A stretch of 64,000 bases of DNA from Spirochaetota bacterium (GTDB lineage: Bacteria; Spirochaetota; Spirochaetia; Treponematales; Rectinemataceae): NCBI GenBank assembly GCA_026398595.1, contig JAPLSO010000048.1, positions 62,001-126,000 of the forward strand. Direction: 5' to 3'. The notes under the pieces are model-generated. The model made no database searches. It had not been told where the DNA came from and saw only the letters and a program-made list of their open reading frames with translations. Shown piece by piece: positions 50,428 to 59,228 of this stretch. The position numbers were made by a program, and so were the translations under genes. The stretch's first letter is position 1; each line of letters begins with the position of its first letter.

Positions 50428-50468
50428 ACGGGCAACCGGAGTTGAATCTGGTTGCCCGTTTTCTTTTT
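50428..50468 (+). terminator. Partial terminator between mglB and mglA
   Basis: ACGGGCAACC pairs with GGTTGCCCGT, followed by TTTTCTTTTT. It should end part of the transcripts and give more MglB than MglA and MglC. A TTGACA at 50467-50472 may serve a weak internal promoter. Confidence 0.65.
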
Positions 50469-50532
50469 GACATGATATTCTTTATCTGGTCAATTTTAAC
50501 CTGCATCTGTTCAGCGTCGAGGGAGGTCGCGA

Positions 50533-52047
50533 ATGAGCGACTTGGAATACGTCCTTGAAATGCATAACATCTCCAAGAGCTTCCCGGGAGTCAAAGCCTT
50601 GGACGACGTCAGCGTGAAGGTAAAGCCGGGCACCGTCCACGCCCTGATGGGAGAGAACGGGGCCGGTAAATCCACCCTCATGAAGTGCCTCTTCGGGATC
50701 TACGTCCCCGACGAAGGCGATATCCTTTTAGACGGCAAGCCGATGCATTTTACCGGTTCCCGTCAGGCCTTGGACGCGGGAATCTCGATGATCCATCAGG
50801 AGCTTCTTCCCGTCCCGTTCAGGCCTGTCATGGAAAACCTCTGGCTCGGCAGGGTACCCGTCAAGCAGATCGGCCCCTTCAAGTTCGTCGACCAGAAGAA
50901 GATGCTCAAGGATACGGTGGATATTTTCAAATCCATGCGACTGGAGATCGACCCCAAGGTCTGGGTACGCAATCTCTCGGTGTCCAAGATCCAGTCCCTC
51001 GAGATCGCCAAGGCCATATCCTACAATTCCCGAGTCATCATCATGGACGAGCCCACTTCCTCCCTGACGCAGATCGAGGTAGCCCAGCTCTTCAGGATCA
51101 TCAGGGAACTCAGGGCCAAGGGTGTCGCGATTATTTATATTTCCCATAAAATGGAAGAGATCCTCGAGATATCGGACGAGGTTTCGATCATGCGGGACGG
51201 CCGCCACGTGGGAACCTATCTCTCGAAGGATCTCACGATGGACCTTATCATCTCCAAGATGGTGGGCCGCGACCTCACGCACCGCTTCCCGCCCAAGTCG
51301 AACGTCCCTGGCGAAGTAGTCCTCAAGATCGAGCATCTCTATTCGGCCGAGAGCAAATCCTTCCAGGACGTTTCCTTCGAACTGCATCGGGGCGAGATCC
51401 TCGGCATCGGCGGCCTTGTGGGCGCCAAGCGCACCGAACTCGTCGAATCCATCTTCGGACTTCGTCCTCTCGAGTCGGGTTCCATCGAGCTCAATGGCAA
51501 GCCAGTCGTGATCAGCTCGGCATCAAGCGCCATCTCCAAGCGCATGGCCCTCCTCACGGAAGAGAGGCGTGTGACTGGCATCGTTCCCATGCTCTCCGTC
51601 CTGGACAACACGATTTTGGCCAACCTGCCCAGGTACGTCGGAAAACTAGGTCTCCTCGATGAAAAGCGGGCTGATAAGGATGTGAGGAAGAGCATAGAAC
51701 AGCTCAGCGTCAAGACGCCCTCGCCCAAGACCAGGATGAAGGACCTTTCGGGCGGAAACCAGCAGAAAGTGCTGTTTGCGCGCTGGCTGCTCACGGAACC
51801 AGATATCCTCATCCTCGACGAACCAACGCGCGGCATCGATGTCGGCGCGAAATACGAAATCTACACAATCATCGCGGACCTCGCCGCGAAGGGCAAATCC
51901 ATACTCATGATCTCCTCGGAGATGCCTGAACTCATCGGCATGTCAGACAGGATCATGGTGATGTGCGAGGGAAGACTGACGGGCATTCTGGACGGGAAAT
52001 CGGCCGACCAGGAAACCATCATGCGGCTCGCCACGCAGTTCATGTGA
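50533..52047 (+). CDS. mglA: Sugar ABC transporter ATPase MglA
   Basis: This 504-residue protein has two fused ABC ATPase domains, as in MglA/RbsA. The first has Walker A GENGAGKSTLMKCLFG, signature region NLSVSKIQSLEIAKAISYNS and Walker B RVIIMDEPTSSLT. The second has the degenerate Walker A usual in this family (GLVGAKRTELVESIFG), signature LSGGNQQKVLFARWL and ILILDEPTRGIDVGAKYEIY. It drives uptake of the sugar delivered by MglB. It lies 160 bases after mglB across a partial terminator and 10 bases before mglC. Confidence 0.94.
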   Translation: MSDLEYVLEMHNISKSFPGVKALDDVSVKVKPGTVHALMGENGAGKSTLMKCLFGIYVPDEGDILLDGKPMHFTGSRQALDAGISMIHQELLPVPFRPVMENLWLGRVPVKQIGPFKFVDQKKMLKDTVDIFKSMRLEIDPKVWVRNLSVSKIQSLEIAKAISYNSRVIIMDEPTSSLTQIEVAQLFRIIRELRAKGVAIIYISHKMEEILEISDEVSIMRDGRHVGTYLSKDLTMDLIISKMVGRDLTHRFPPKSNVPGEVVLKIEHLYSAESKSFQDVSFELHRGEILGIGGLVGAKRTELVESIFGLRPLESGSIELNGKPVVISSASSAISKRMALLTEERRVTGIVPMLSVLDNTILANLPRYVGKLGLLDEKRADKDVRKSIEQLSVKTPSPKTRMKDLSGGNQQKVLFARWLLTEPDILILDEPTRGIDVGAKYEIYTIIADLAAKGKSILMISSEMPELIGMSDRIMVMCEGRLTGILDGKSADQETIMRLATQFM

Positions 52048-52057
52048 GGAGACAGCT

Positions 52058-53113
52058 ATGACAGAGAAAAAGAGCATGGAAGATTTCCAGTACAGATCTC
52101 TCACACGCCAGAAAGCGATCAAGGATTTCTCCCTCAAGTATGCCATCTACCTCGTATTCCTGGCCCTCATCATCGGGATAACCATTAACTCCCCGGACTT
52201 CCTCTCCATACAGAACTTGCGGAACATTCTGTCGATGTCGGCAACGAGGATCATCATAGCCATGGGCATCGGCGGCATCCTGATCACGGGAGGCACAGAC
52301 CTGTCAGCCGGCAGGCAGGTCGGCCTTGCGGCTGTCGTATCAGCCTCCCTCCTCCAGTTTGTGACCTATCCGCGGCGCATGTACCCCAACATGCCCGAAC
52401 TGCCTATCTGGATCCCTATTCTTATTGCGATAGCGGCCTGCGCCGTTCTCGGCATGCTGAACGGAGTCATTGTCGCTTACCTCAAAGTGCCCCCCTTCAT
52501 AACGACCCTCGGCACCATGGTCGCGACCTACGGCATCACCTCCATATACTTCGACAGGCCGCCCTACGGCGCCCAGCCGATCGGCGGACTCCGCAAGGAT
52601 CTGACGACCTTGGGCTCGGGCTATGTAGGCTTCGACGGCACCTACTCCATTCCATACATCGTCATCATTGCCCTCGTCGTGGCGGCTGTGATATGGGTCC
52701 TGCACAACAAGACCCGTTTCGGAAAGAACATCTACGCTATCGGCGGCAACACCGACGCGGCCAAGGTCTCCGGTGTGCCTGTGCCCAAGAACCTCATCGT
52801 CGTCTACAGCATCGCTGGAGCCCTCTACGGCCTGGCTGGCACGCTCGAGGCTGCCAGAACAGGCGGGGCGACCAACAACTACGGCAACGGTTACGAGCTG
52901 GACGCCATAGCGGCCTGCGTCGTCGGCGGCGTCTCCACCTCGGGCGGCATAGGCACGGTTCCCGGCATGATCATCGGCGTCCTCATCTTCAGCATCATCT
53001 CCTACGGCCTCACCTTCATCAACATGAACCCCTACTGGCAGCAGATTATCAAAGGTTTGATCATCATCGCCGCCGTCGCCCTCGATATAAGGAAGTACCT
53101 GGCTAAGCGATGA
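52058..53113 (+). CDS. mglC: Sugar ABC transporter permease MglC
   Basis: This is a 351-residue inner-membrane permease with about ten hydrophobic helices. It carries the family motif ITGGTDLSAGRQVGLAAVVS (normally GGIDLSVGxxxxL), the EAA-like region GNTDAAKVSGVPVPKNLIVV, and GNGYELDAIAACVVGGVSTS. It belongs to the BPD_transp_2 family with MglC and RbsC. GGAG-type sequence precedes the ATG, and the stop overlaps the flavoprotein gene by four bases, so the operon continues. Confidence 0.92.
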   Translation: MTEKKSMEDFQYRSLTRQKAIKDFSLKYAIYLVFLALIIGITINSPDFLSIQNLRNILSMSATRIIIAMGIGGILITGGTDLSAGRQVGLAAVVSASLLQFVTYPRRMYPNMPELPIWIPILIAIAACAVLGMLNGVIVAYLKVPPFITTLGTMVATYGITSIYFDRPPYGAQPIGGLRKDLTTLGSGYVGFDGTYSIPYIVIIALVVAAVIWVLHNKTRFGKNIYAIGGNTDAAKVSGVPVPKNLIVVYSIAGALYGLAGTLEAARTGGATNNYGNGYELDAIAACVVGGVSTSGGIGTVPGMIIGVLIFSIISYGLTFINMNPYWQQIIKGLIIIAAVALDIRKYLAKR

Positions 53114-54432
53114 ACAACTACTACGATATTGTCGTGGTGGGTTCGGGTCCGGCGGGTCTAGGCGCCGCCTTCGGCCTTCTTGGGGCTGACCTGGCCAAGA
53201 TCGGCCTGGCCAAGGTCGGCCGGCCCGAACCCTCCCTCCTCCTCCTGGACAAGAATGAAGTCTCCTCGGGGGGGTTGCGCAACGACTGCAAGATGAATTT
53301 TTCATGGCCCATCGGCTTTCCTGAAGCCTGCTGGACCAAAGACCAGGCCGAAGCCTACCTCGGGCGCGTCGAAGCATTCCTGTCCCCGGTCATACTGGAA
53401 AAAAGGAACCTGGACTTGTACTCAAAGAGGGCCGAGAAACTGGGCGTATCCCTCCTCTCGATCCGCCAGTCCCACCTGGGGACGGACGGAGGCCTGGAGC
53501 TTATTGGAAGGCTCACGGCGAAGCTCAAGGGCCTGGGAGCCGAACTGGTCCTCGGCGAGAAGATGTTGAGCCTCGACGCCAAAAAAAAGATACTGATTAC
53601 GGATAAGCGCGAAATCCAGTACAGGGATCTCGTCCTTGCCCCCGGACGGGGAGGCTTTGCCTTCCTCCAGGGGATTATGAACGGAGCGGACATTCCCTAC
53701 CGCGACAACGTGGTGGACATAGGCGTGCGCGTCGAGACAAAAGAAGAGCGCTACCCCATCGTCAAGGACTACTACGACCCAAAGTTCCTTTTCCCCAAGA
53801 AGACGCGGACCTTCTGCACCAACTCGCGATCGGCCTATGTCGTGCAGGAGCGCTACGGCGAGCCCGAAACCGGATACTGGTATTCCGTCAACGGCCACGC
53901 CTGGTCGACTTCCCGGCCGGCGAACGGTCTGGTCAATTTTGCTCTCCTCAAGACCGTGACCCTGACGGCCCCCCTCGCCTCGGGACAGGCCTTTGCCCGC
54001 ATGCTGGGCATGCAGGCGGCACTTCTGGGCGGGGGCAGACCTATCATGCAGCGGATCGGGGACTTCAAGCTGGGCAAGCGCTCATTCTCTGAGTCTTTTT
54101 TGGGCGATCTTTACGACTTCGAGCCCACCCTCCCCTCATGTACTCCGGGCGATATAGGCCTTTCAGCCCCGGCCAAGATATTGAACGCGCTCTGGAACGG
54201 GATGAAACTCCTCGACTCGATCGTCCCGGGCCTCCTCCACCCATCCACCATCATGTACTACCCGGAGATCAAACTGTATGCCAACAGGCCGGCCTATATC
54301 GACGGACATTTCCGGTCGGCCGAGGGCCTCTATCTCGCGGGCGATGGAGCCGGCACTTCAAGGGGCATCACCGCGGCCTGGGCTTCGGGTCTGAGGGTTG
54401 CCGACGGCATCCTCGAGGCGAGATTCGCATGA
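53110..54432 (+). CDS. FAD-dependent dehydrogenase (COG2509-like)
   Basis: This 440-residue flavoprotein has an N-terminal dinucleotide motif DIVVVGSGPAGLGAAFGLL and a C-terminal FAD site GLYLAGDGAGTSRGITAAWA. The middle carries APGRGGFAFLQGIM and FCTNSRSAYVVQERYGEP. It resembles uncharacterised FAD-dependent dehydrogenases (COG2509), relatives of HI0933/BaiN-type proteins. The substrate is unknown. A four-base overlap with mglC and another with the CDF gene place it inside the mgl transcript, though it has no evident role in sugar import. It has no membrane segment. Confidence 0.82.
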   Translation: MNNYYDIVVVGSGPAGLGAAFGLLGADLAKIGLAKVGRPEPSLLLLDKNEVSSGGLRNDCKMNFSWPIGFPEACWTKDQAEAYLGRVEAFLSPVILEKRNLDLYSKRAEKLGVSLLSIRQSHLGTDGGLELIGRLTAKLKGLGAELVLGEKMLSLDAKKKILITDKREIQYRDLVLAPGRGGFAFLQGIMNGADIPYRDNVVDIGVRVETKEERYPIVKDYYDPKFLFPKKTRTFCTNSRSAYVVQERYGEPETGYWYSVNGHAWSTSRPANGLVNFALLKTVTLTAPLASGQAFARMLGMQAALLGGGRPIMQRIGDFKLGKRSFSESFLGDLYDFEPTLPSCTPGDIGLSAPAKILNALWNGMKLLDSIVPGLLHPSTIMYYPEIKLYANRPAYIDGHFRSAEGLYLAGDGAGTSRGITAAWASGLRVADGILEARFA

Positions 54433-55355
54433 ATGCAGCATCGGAAAGAACCACCACCATCCAGAAAGCCTCCTGGATAGCCCTATGCGGCAACACCATC
54501 CTTGCCGCCGCGAAAATCATTGTAGGAATGATATCAGGAAGCCTTTCCGTCCTCTCGGACGGCCTCGACTCGGCGACCGACGTTCTCATCGCCGCCCTCA
54601 CCCTCTTCGCCGCCAAGATATCCTCCAAACCGGGAGACCCCGAACATCCCTACGGACACGGCAGGGCGGAAACAGTCTCGACAGCCCTCATCTCCCTCGT
54701 CATCTTCTTCGCGGGCGGCCAAATCTTCATAAGCGCCCTCAAGGGCATCTTTGGAAGTCGGGCCCCGGCCCTGCCTTCGGCCCTGGCACTCTGGGTGACC
54801 CTCCTGTCCATCGGCGGCAAACTCTTCCTCGCCTGGAGCCAGTTCCATTTCGGCAAGAAGAGCGGTTCGTCCATGCTCATCGCCAACGGCAAGAACATGC
54901 GAGGGGACGTTGTCACCTCAGCCGCCGTCCTACTCGGCCTCATACTGACCTTCCTCACCGGCGTGCCCGTCCTGGACAAGATCTTCGCCGCCCTTGTCTC
55001 GCTCTGGATTCTGAGGAACGCCGTCGGCATCTTCCTCGAGGCCAACACCGAACTGATGGATGGTACGAAGGACAGAGGGATCTACGAGGAACTCTTCAGC
55101 GCCATAGCCAAGATACCCGAGGCGGGCAACCCGCACAGAGTCCGTCTGAGAAGGCTCGGCTCCTTCTACGTCGTCGACCTCGACATCGAGGTTGAGCCCG
55201 AGATGAGCGTCCGGCGCTCCCACCTGATAGCAGTGTCCGTGGAGAAGGCGATCAAGGTCAGTCTGCCCGACATCTACGACGTCATTGTCCATGTCGAACC
55301 TAAAGGCAACATTGAGGAAGAGAAATTCGGCCTGTCGTCGAAGCATACAGACTAG
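54429..55355 (+). CDS. Cation diffusion facilitator family transporter
   Basis: This 308-residue efflux protein has six hydrophobic helices followed by a cytoplasmic domain. Metal-site residues appear in SVLSDGLDSATDVLIA and again in ANGKNMRGDVVTSAAVLLGL (normally HxxxD; here N/D variants, which may alter metal choice). The family landmark HPYGHGRAETVS is present. Members export Zn, Mn, Fe or Cd in exchange for protons. The ATG at 54429 overlaps the flavoprotein stop. It is the last gene of the mgl run. Confidence 0.88.
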   Translation: MNAASERTTTIQKASWIALCGNTILAAAKIIVGMISGSLSVLSDGLDSATDVLIAALTLFAAKISSKPGDPEHPYGHGRAETVSTALISLVIFFAGGQIFISALKGIFGSRAPALPSALALWVTLLSIGGKLFLAWSQFHFGKKSGSSMLIANGKNMRGDVVTSAAVLLGLILTFLTGVPVLDKIFAALVSLWILRNAVGIFLEANTELMDGTKDRGIYEELFSAIAKIPEAGNPHRVRLRRLGSFYVVDLDIEVEPEMSVRRSHLIAVSVEKAIKVSLPDIYDVIVHVEPKGNIEEEKFGLSSKHTD

Positions 55356-55422
55356 CTCAACCCCGACGAATGGGGATGAGGGAATTAACGACTCTTGTCG
55401 GGTCTGTCGGCTCAGGCGGGCC

Positions 55423-57054
55423 TCAGGGCTGGCGCGTCAGTTGGCGAGCCCTCGGACCGCCGCGTCCGGGTCGGATCTCGATCAGCCTCGGCTTGGGCCT
55501 GCTGCCCCGAACGACAGCCTTTAAGTCCAGCATCAGAGGACTCTCGACGAGGTCGAGGGGATAGCTGAGTTCGAAGCATGATTGTTCGCCTTCCGCAAAG
55601 GCTCTGGACCATGCCCCATAGTACCTGACGAGATCGAGGGCGGCCGGAAGGAGCTTTTCGATATCCCATGCCCTGTACATCCTTTCGATATGGGCGCACT
55701 GGATGGCCTCTATCCGCCTATGATTGGGCTCTGTTTCCACTCCCAACAGATCCAGCTCGCCGAGGAAGGTTGAGGGACTCATGCCCAGCGGCTTTACGAC
55801 AGCCCTGAACCAAGGCACGGCTCTCCCCTTGGAATAGAAAAGTCCGGTCGACGCGGAGAGAGCTTTTGCCGCAGCCATGTCGGTCTTGGAAAAGCCGGGA
55901 TTGCTCCTGAGGAGATAGGGGGGGTCGGTCTGACAATCGAGGAGGAGTTCTTTTCTTTTCTCGAAGAGGGTCGTCCCCGGCAGGACGGCGAGGGGGAAGA
56001 TGTCGAGATGGTTAGGCGCGAGAAAGAGGGCAAAGTCGAGGCTCTCCTTGAACCCGCCGAGAGTATCCCCTGGAAGACCATAGATGAGATCGAAGCCGTA
56101 GATGAGGTTCGCTTCGTCGAGGATCCTCACCTTCGAGGCGAATTGCTTCCTGTCCAGGCTCCGTCCTATGGTAGCGAGGACTTTTGGATCGGCGCTCTGG
56201 AGGCCGATCTGCAGAGAGCAGGATAGGCGAGCGAAAGCCTTCGCTTGAGCCCTGTCCACGAGTTCGGCCCGGATCTCGAAATTCCAGTGTATCTCCCCGC
56301 CGCGTTCAGCCAATAAAGCGAGGATGGACAAAGATTTTCCGCTTTCGGCGTTGAAGGTGGGATCGAGGACGAAGACCTCCGCTGCCTTGGCTTTCTTGAG
56401 GATCTCGAGTTCGGCCTCTACCCGCTTTAGAGGCAGGGGGCGTATGCCGGCAAGGCCCCTCCCCTCGTAACAATAGGCGCAACGGTAGGGGCAGCCTCTC
56501 GCGAGTTCCCAGGCGACAGTGCCGCCCGCCACGGGCCGGATGATACCCTCGATCCAGGGCGAGGGCAAATCGACCGCGTCGGAAACGGGGCCGCGCAGGA
56601 CAGCAGGGATGGAGCTATCTTGACCTTTCCCGCCCCCTAAAAGTGTGGAGTCAAGCCAGGCTGGGAAAGAACGTTCGGCTTCGCCCAGAAAGATGGCATC
56701 GAAATATAAAGGAGGCTGAGCCGCATAGGCCAGTCCTTCGGCATCGGGCCCACCGGCGATGATGAGGAGTCCAGGCTGGATTTTCCTCAACCTGGAAGCG
56801 ATGCGCAGAAGGCGTCTTGAGTTCCACAGATAGAGCGAAAAACCCACGAGATCGGGCTTGAAGGCCGTCAGGGCTTCGAGAACCGTATCGTCGGACCTTG
56901 CCTTGCCGGCGTCGAGGAGAAGGATCTCGTCCTTGGCGGCGAGACCCATTTTCAAGAGGGACGCGGCGACGCAGCCCGCTCCCAAGGGCGGCGAAGCTTC
57001 CGCCCCGGGGGCCGAAGAATAAATGAAGACACTGCGCAGGTTTCCAGGCGGCAT
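55423..57054 (-). CDS. B12-binding-type radical SAM protein
   Basis: This is a 543-residue protein. Residues 1-140 form a Rossmann-like cobalamin-binding domain (VGFSLYLWNSRRLLRIA, IIAGGPDAEG), without a clear DxHxxG motif, as is common in this group. The radical SAM core follows with the Fe-S triad CPYRCAYC (about residue 190), then QIGLQSADPKVLATIGR and FDLIYGLPGDTLGGFKESLD. A C-terminal extension of about 150 residues resembles DUF4080. Members modify RNA, lipids or small molecules, so the substrate is unknown. The TTGCCC/TAGGCT promoter ends nine bases before the ATG. It is divergent from bioY. Confidence 0.87.
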   Translation of the reverse strand: MPPGNLRSVFIYSSAPGAEASPPLGAGCVAASLLKMGLAAKDEILLLDAGKARSDDTVLEALTAFKPDLVGFSLYLWNSRRLLRIASRLRKIQPGLLIIAGGPDAEGLAYAAQPPLYFDAIFLGEAERSFPAWLDSTLLGGGKGQDSSIPAVLRGPVSDAVDLPSPWIEGIIRPVAGGTVAWELARGCPYRCAYCYEGRGLAGIRPLPLKRVEAELEILKKAKAAEVFVLDPTFNAESGKSLSILALLAERGGEIHWNFEIRAELVDRAQAKAFARLSCSLQIGLQSADPKVLATIGRSLDRKQFASKVRILDEANLIYGFDLIYGLPGDTLGGFKESLDFALFLAPNHLDIFPLAVLPGTTLFEKRKELLLDCQTDPPYLLRSNPGFSKTDMAAAKALSASTGLFYSKGRAVPWFRAVVKPLGMSPSTFLGELDLLGVETEPNHRRIEAIQCAHIERMYRAWDIEKLLPAALDLVRYYGAWSRAFAEGEQSCFELSYPLDLVESPLMLDLKAVVRGSRPKPRLIEIRPGRGGPRARQLTRQP

Positions 57055-57063
57055 GGCGCGTAA

Positions 57064-57092
57064 AGCCTAACACGGCACCGGCCCCTGGGCAA
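57064..57092 (-). promoter_or_regulatory. Promoter of the radical SAM gene, near-leaderless
   Basis: On the minus strand TTGCCC and TAGGCT are 17 bases apart, with TG-T before the -10. Nine bases then separate the -10 from the ATG. Confidence 0.45.
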
Positions 57093-57113
57093 CCGAGGCC
57101 CGGGTCGCCGTTC

Positions 57114-57143
57114 TTGACTACTTTTCTCGATCAATGGTAGCTT
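57114..57143 (+). promoter_or_regulatory. Promoter of bioY, near-leaderless
   Basis: TTGACT (57114-57119) and TAGCTT (57138-57143) are 18 bases apart with TG-G before the -10. The ATG at 57152 follows eight bases later. An in-frame ATG at 57134 lies inside the promoter and is rejected as a start. Confidence 0.45.
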
Positions 57144-57151
57144 CGCGAATC

Positions 57152-57712
57152 ATGGAGACCAATGCCAGCGAGTTGACGAAGGCCGTGCTTTCCTGCCTTT
57201 TCGCCGCCCTCATCTCGATCGGGGCCTATATAGCTCTGCCCCTGCCGGGTACGCCCGTGCCCATAGTCCTCCAGAATCTGTTCATCATCATGGCAGCCGC
57301 TGTCCTCGGCCCGGGGTGGGGCTTTCTCTCCGTCGTCATCTACCTCATCTTCGGCCTTGTCGGCATGCCTGTCTTCTCGGGAGGAACCGGTGGCATCGCC
57401 AAGTTTCTCGGCCCGACGGGAGGCTACCTCGTCGGCTACCTTCCCGCCTCCTTTGTCATCGGGCTCATCGCCGACCGCGGAAAGCGTACCTTTCTCTCCC
57501 TAATTTTCGCCGGCTTCGCGGGGATGACCATCGTCTATTGTTTCGGCATAACCTGGATCAAGCTCTCCGTCGGCCTTCCCTGGGGCAAGGCCCTTGCATC
57601 AGGCCTGATCCCCTTCCTGCCCGGCGATCTGGCAAAGATCCTGCTTGCCGCCTTTCTCGTCCCCAGGATCAGGGCAGGCATGGACGCCCTCAATACCTCG
57701 GCCAATGACTGA
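57152..57712 (+). CDS. bioY: Biotin transporter substrate-binding component BioY
   Basis: This is a 186-residue membrane protein with about six helices. It carries BioY hallmarks: AYIALPLPGTPVPIVLQNLF, IYLIFGLVGMPVFSGGTGGI, LGPTGGYLVGYLPASFVIG and, near the end, FLPGDLAKILLAAFL. It captures biotin and works with the energy-coupling module encoded next. The ATG at 57152 is chosen because the upstream ATG lies in the promoter. The ATPase gene starts within its last codons. Confidence 0.93.
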   Translation: METNASELTKAVLSCLFAALISIGAYIALPLPGTPVPIVLQNLFIIMAAAVLGPGWGFLSVVIYLIFGLVGMPVFSGGTGGIAKFLGPTGGYLVGYLPASFVIGLIADRGKRTFLSLIFAGFAGMTIVYCFGITWIKLSVGLPWGKALASGLIPFLPGDLAKILLAAFLVPRIRAGMDALNTSAND

Positions 57713-58460
57713 GCTTCTGAAGACCGAAGCCCTGCGGCACATCTTTGCGGATGGGACCGAAGGACTCGGAGGCATCGATCTGACGGTCGGGAAGGGCGAT
57801 TTTCTCCTCATCGCAGGCAGGAACGGCTCGGGCAAGACGCTTCTTGCCCGCCACCTTGTCGGGCTCTCACTCCCTAGTTCGGGAAAAGTGTTGTTCAAGG
57901 GCGAGCCTCTAGGCAGGGACTTGCGGGCGCTGAGGCGATCCGTAGGCTATGTTTTCCAGGATACAGACTGCCAGATTCTCGGCCAAACCGTAGAGGAGGA
58001 CGTCGCCTTCGGACCTGCCAACCTCGGTTTTCCCCCGGTTGAAATACACAAGCGCGTGAACGAAGCCCTCGACGAGGTAAGGTTAGGGAATGCGGCCGCG
58101 CGGAGGCCTGAAACTCTCTCGGGAGGGGAAAAACGCCGTCTCGCCATAGCCGGCGTCCTCGCCATGGGGTCGGAGTGCCTCATCCTGGACGAACCCTTCG
58201 CCAACCTGGACTACGAGTCCGCCCTCGACCTCGCAGCCCTCTGCCTCGACCTCAAGGCGGGGGGAAAGACCCTCGTCGTCGTCACGCACGAGCTTGAAAA
58301 GATCCTGCACCTGGCCGACAGACTCGTCGTCCTCGAGGGAGGGCTCAAGATCTACGATGGAGATCCCCAAGACCCCGATCCCGGATTCTTCCCCGCCCAC
58401 GGCCTCGCCTGCCCCTATGAAATCCGCCGAATCTGGTCTCCTGAAACCATAGAGAGATGA
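57705..58460 (+). CDS. bioM: ECF transporter ATPase (BioM/EcfA)
   Basis: This 251-residue ABC ATPase energises the biotin transporter. Walker A is AGRNGSGKTLLARHLVG, the Q-loop VFQDTDCQILGQTVEEDVAF, the signature LSGGEKRRLAIAGVLA, Walker B CLILDEPFANLDY and the switch His VVTHELEK. VFQ-x-xDxQ and EDVAFGPxNLG are typical of EcfA/CbiO-type ATPases. The ATG lies inside the bioY stop region and the stop overlaps bioN by four bases. Confidence 0.92.
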   Translation: MTELLKTEALRHIFADGTEGLGGIDLTVGKGDFLLIAGRNGSGKTLLARHLVGLSLPSSGKVLFKGEPLGRDLRALRRSVGYVFQDTDCQILGQTVEEDVAFGPANLGFPPVEIHKRVNEALDEVRLGNAAARRPETLSGGEKRRLAIAGVLAMGSECLILDEPFANLDYESALDLAALCLDLKAGGKTLVVVTHELEKILHLADRLVVLEGGLKIYDGDPQDPDPGFFPAHGLACPYEIRRIWSPETIER

Positions 58461-59218
58461 CGAATCCCTTCGCGTACCGGGAGGCTTCGAACCCCCTTTC
58501 CCACCTCTCTGCCGGGCCGAAAGCCCTCTTCCTCCTCTGTTCGACCGCGGCCTCCATGGCCTTTGGCCCTCCTGCGCTGGTTCTGCTTCTGGCCGGCGGC
58601 CTTGCCCTCCATGCGTTTTCGAGGATCTCCATCCGTGAATCGAAAGCCGCCTTTCTCTTTATTCTTGGAATTTCAACGGCGGCCGCCCTCTTCCGAGGCC
58701 TTGCGCCAGACGACGAGAGGATATTCGCCGTCGAAACCTTGGGCCCCTCGGTCATCTATGCCGTCCGCCTTGCGGTTGTCTACCTCTATGCCCGCATTTT
58801 CTACGTTAGCACACGCGTCTCCCGGCTGGGTGATTCGCTGACCCAGGTTATAAGGAAGTTGGCGCCGGGGAAAGAAGGCCGATCGATCCTCTTCGACCCA
58901 GGGCTCCTCGTCACTTTGACCCTGCTCTTTCTGCCACGGGTCTTCGACGACGTGATCCGCGTGAAGGAGGCGGCCGCCCTACGCTGCTATGGTTTGGGCA
59001 GAAAGAATCTGGGCAGGGAGCTGGCCATGATCGCCACGATCGTCTTTGTCGCCGTGAAGGGCGGGCTTCGCGCGGCTGGCGCCCTCGAAGCGCGGGCCTA
59101 CTCGAGTTCACGTACAATTGAAACTCTGAAATGGAGTATGGCCGATTGGCTCGTTGCGGCGGCCGGGCCCTTCCTCTTCGCCCTTGGGGTAGCGGCCGGC
59201 GCCGGAAGCCATTTCTAG
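58457..59218 (+). CDS. bioN: ECF transporter transmembrane component (BioN/EcfT)
   Basis: This is a 253-residue EcfT protein with about six membrane helices. Two coupling motifs of the Ala-Arg-x type appear in AAALRCYGLG and ALEARAYSSS; these helices transmit ATPase movement to BioY. The start DPFxYRxxNPLxxLSAGPKALFL-like stretch (NPLSHLSAGPKALFLL) is typical. With BioY and BioM it completes a dedicated biotin importer. The stop is followed by 10 bases and then the convergent cyclase gene. Confidence 0.9.
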   Translation: MTNPFAYREASNPLSHLSAGPKALFLLCSTAASMAFGPPALVLLLAGGLALHAFSRISIRESKAAFLFILGISTAAALFRGLAPDDERIFAVETLGPSVIYAVRLAVVYLYARIFYVSTRVSRLGDSLTQVIRKLAPGKEGRSILFDPGLLVTLTLLFLPRVFDDVIRVKEAAALRCYGLGRKNLGRELAMIATIVFVAVKGGLRAAGALEARAYSSSRTIETLKWSMADWLVAAAGPFLFALGVAAGAGSHF

Positions 59219-59228
59219 GTAATCTTGA

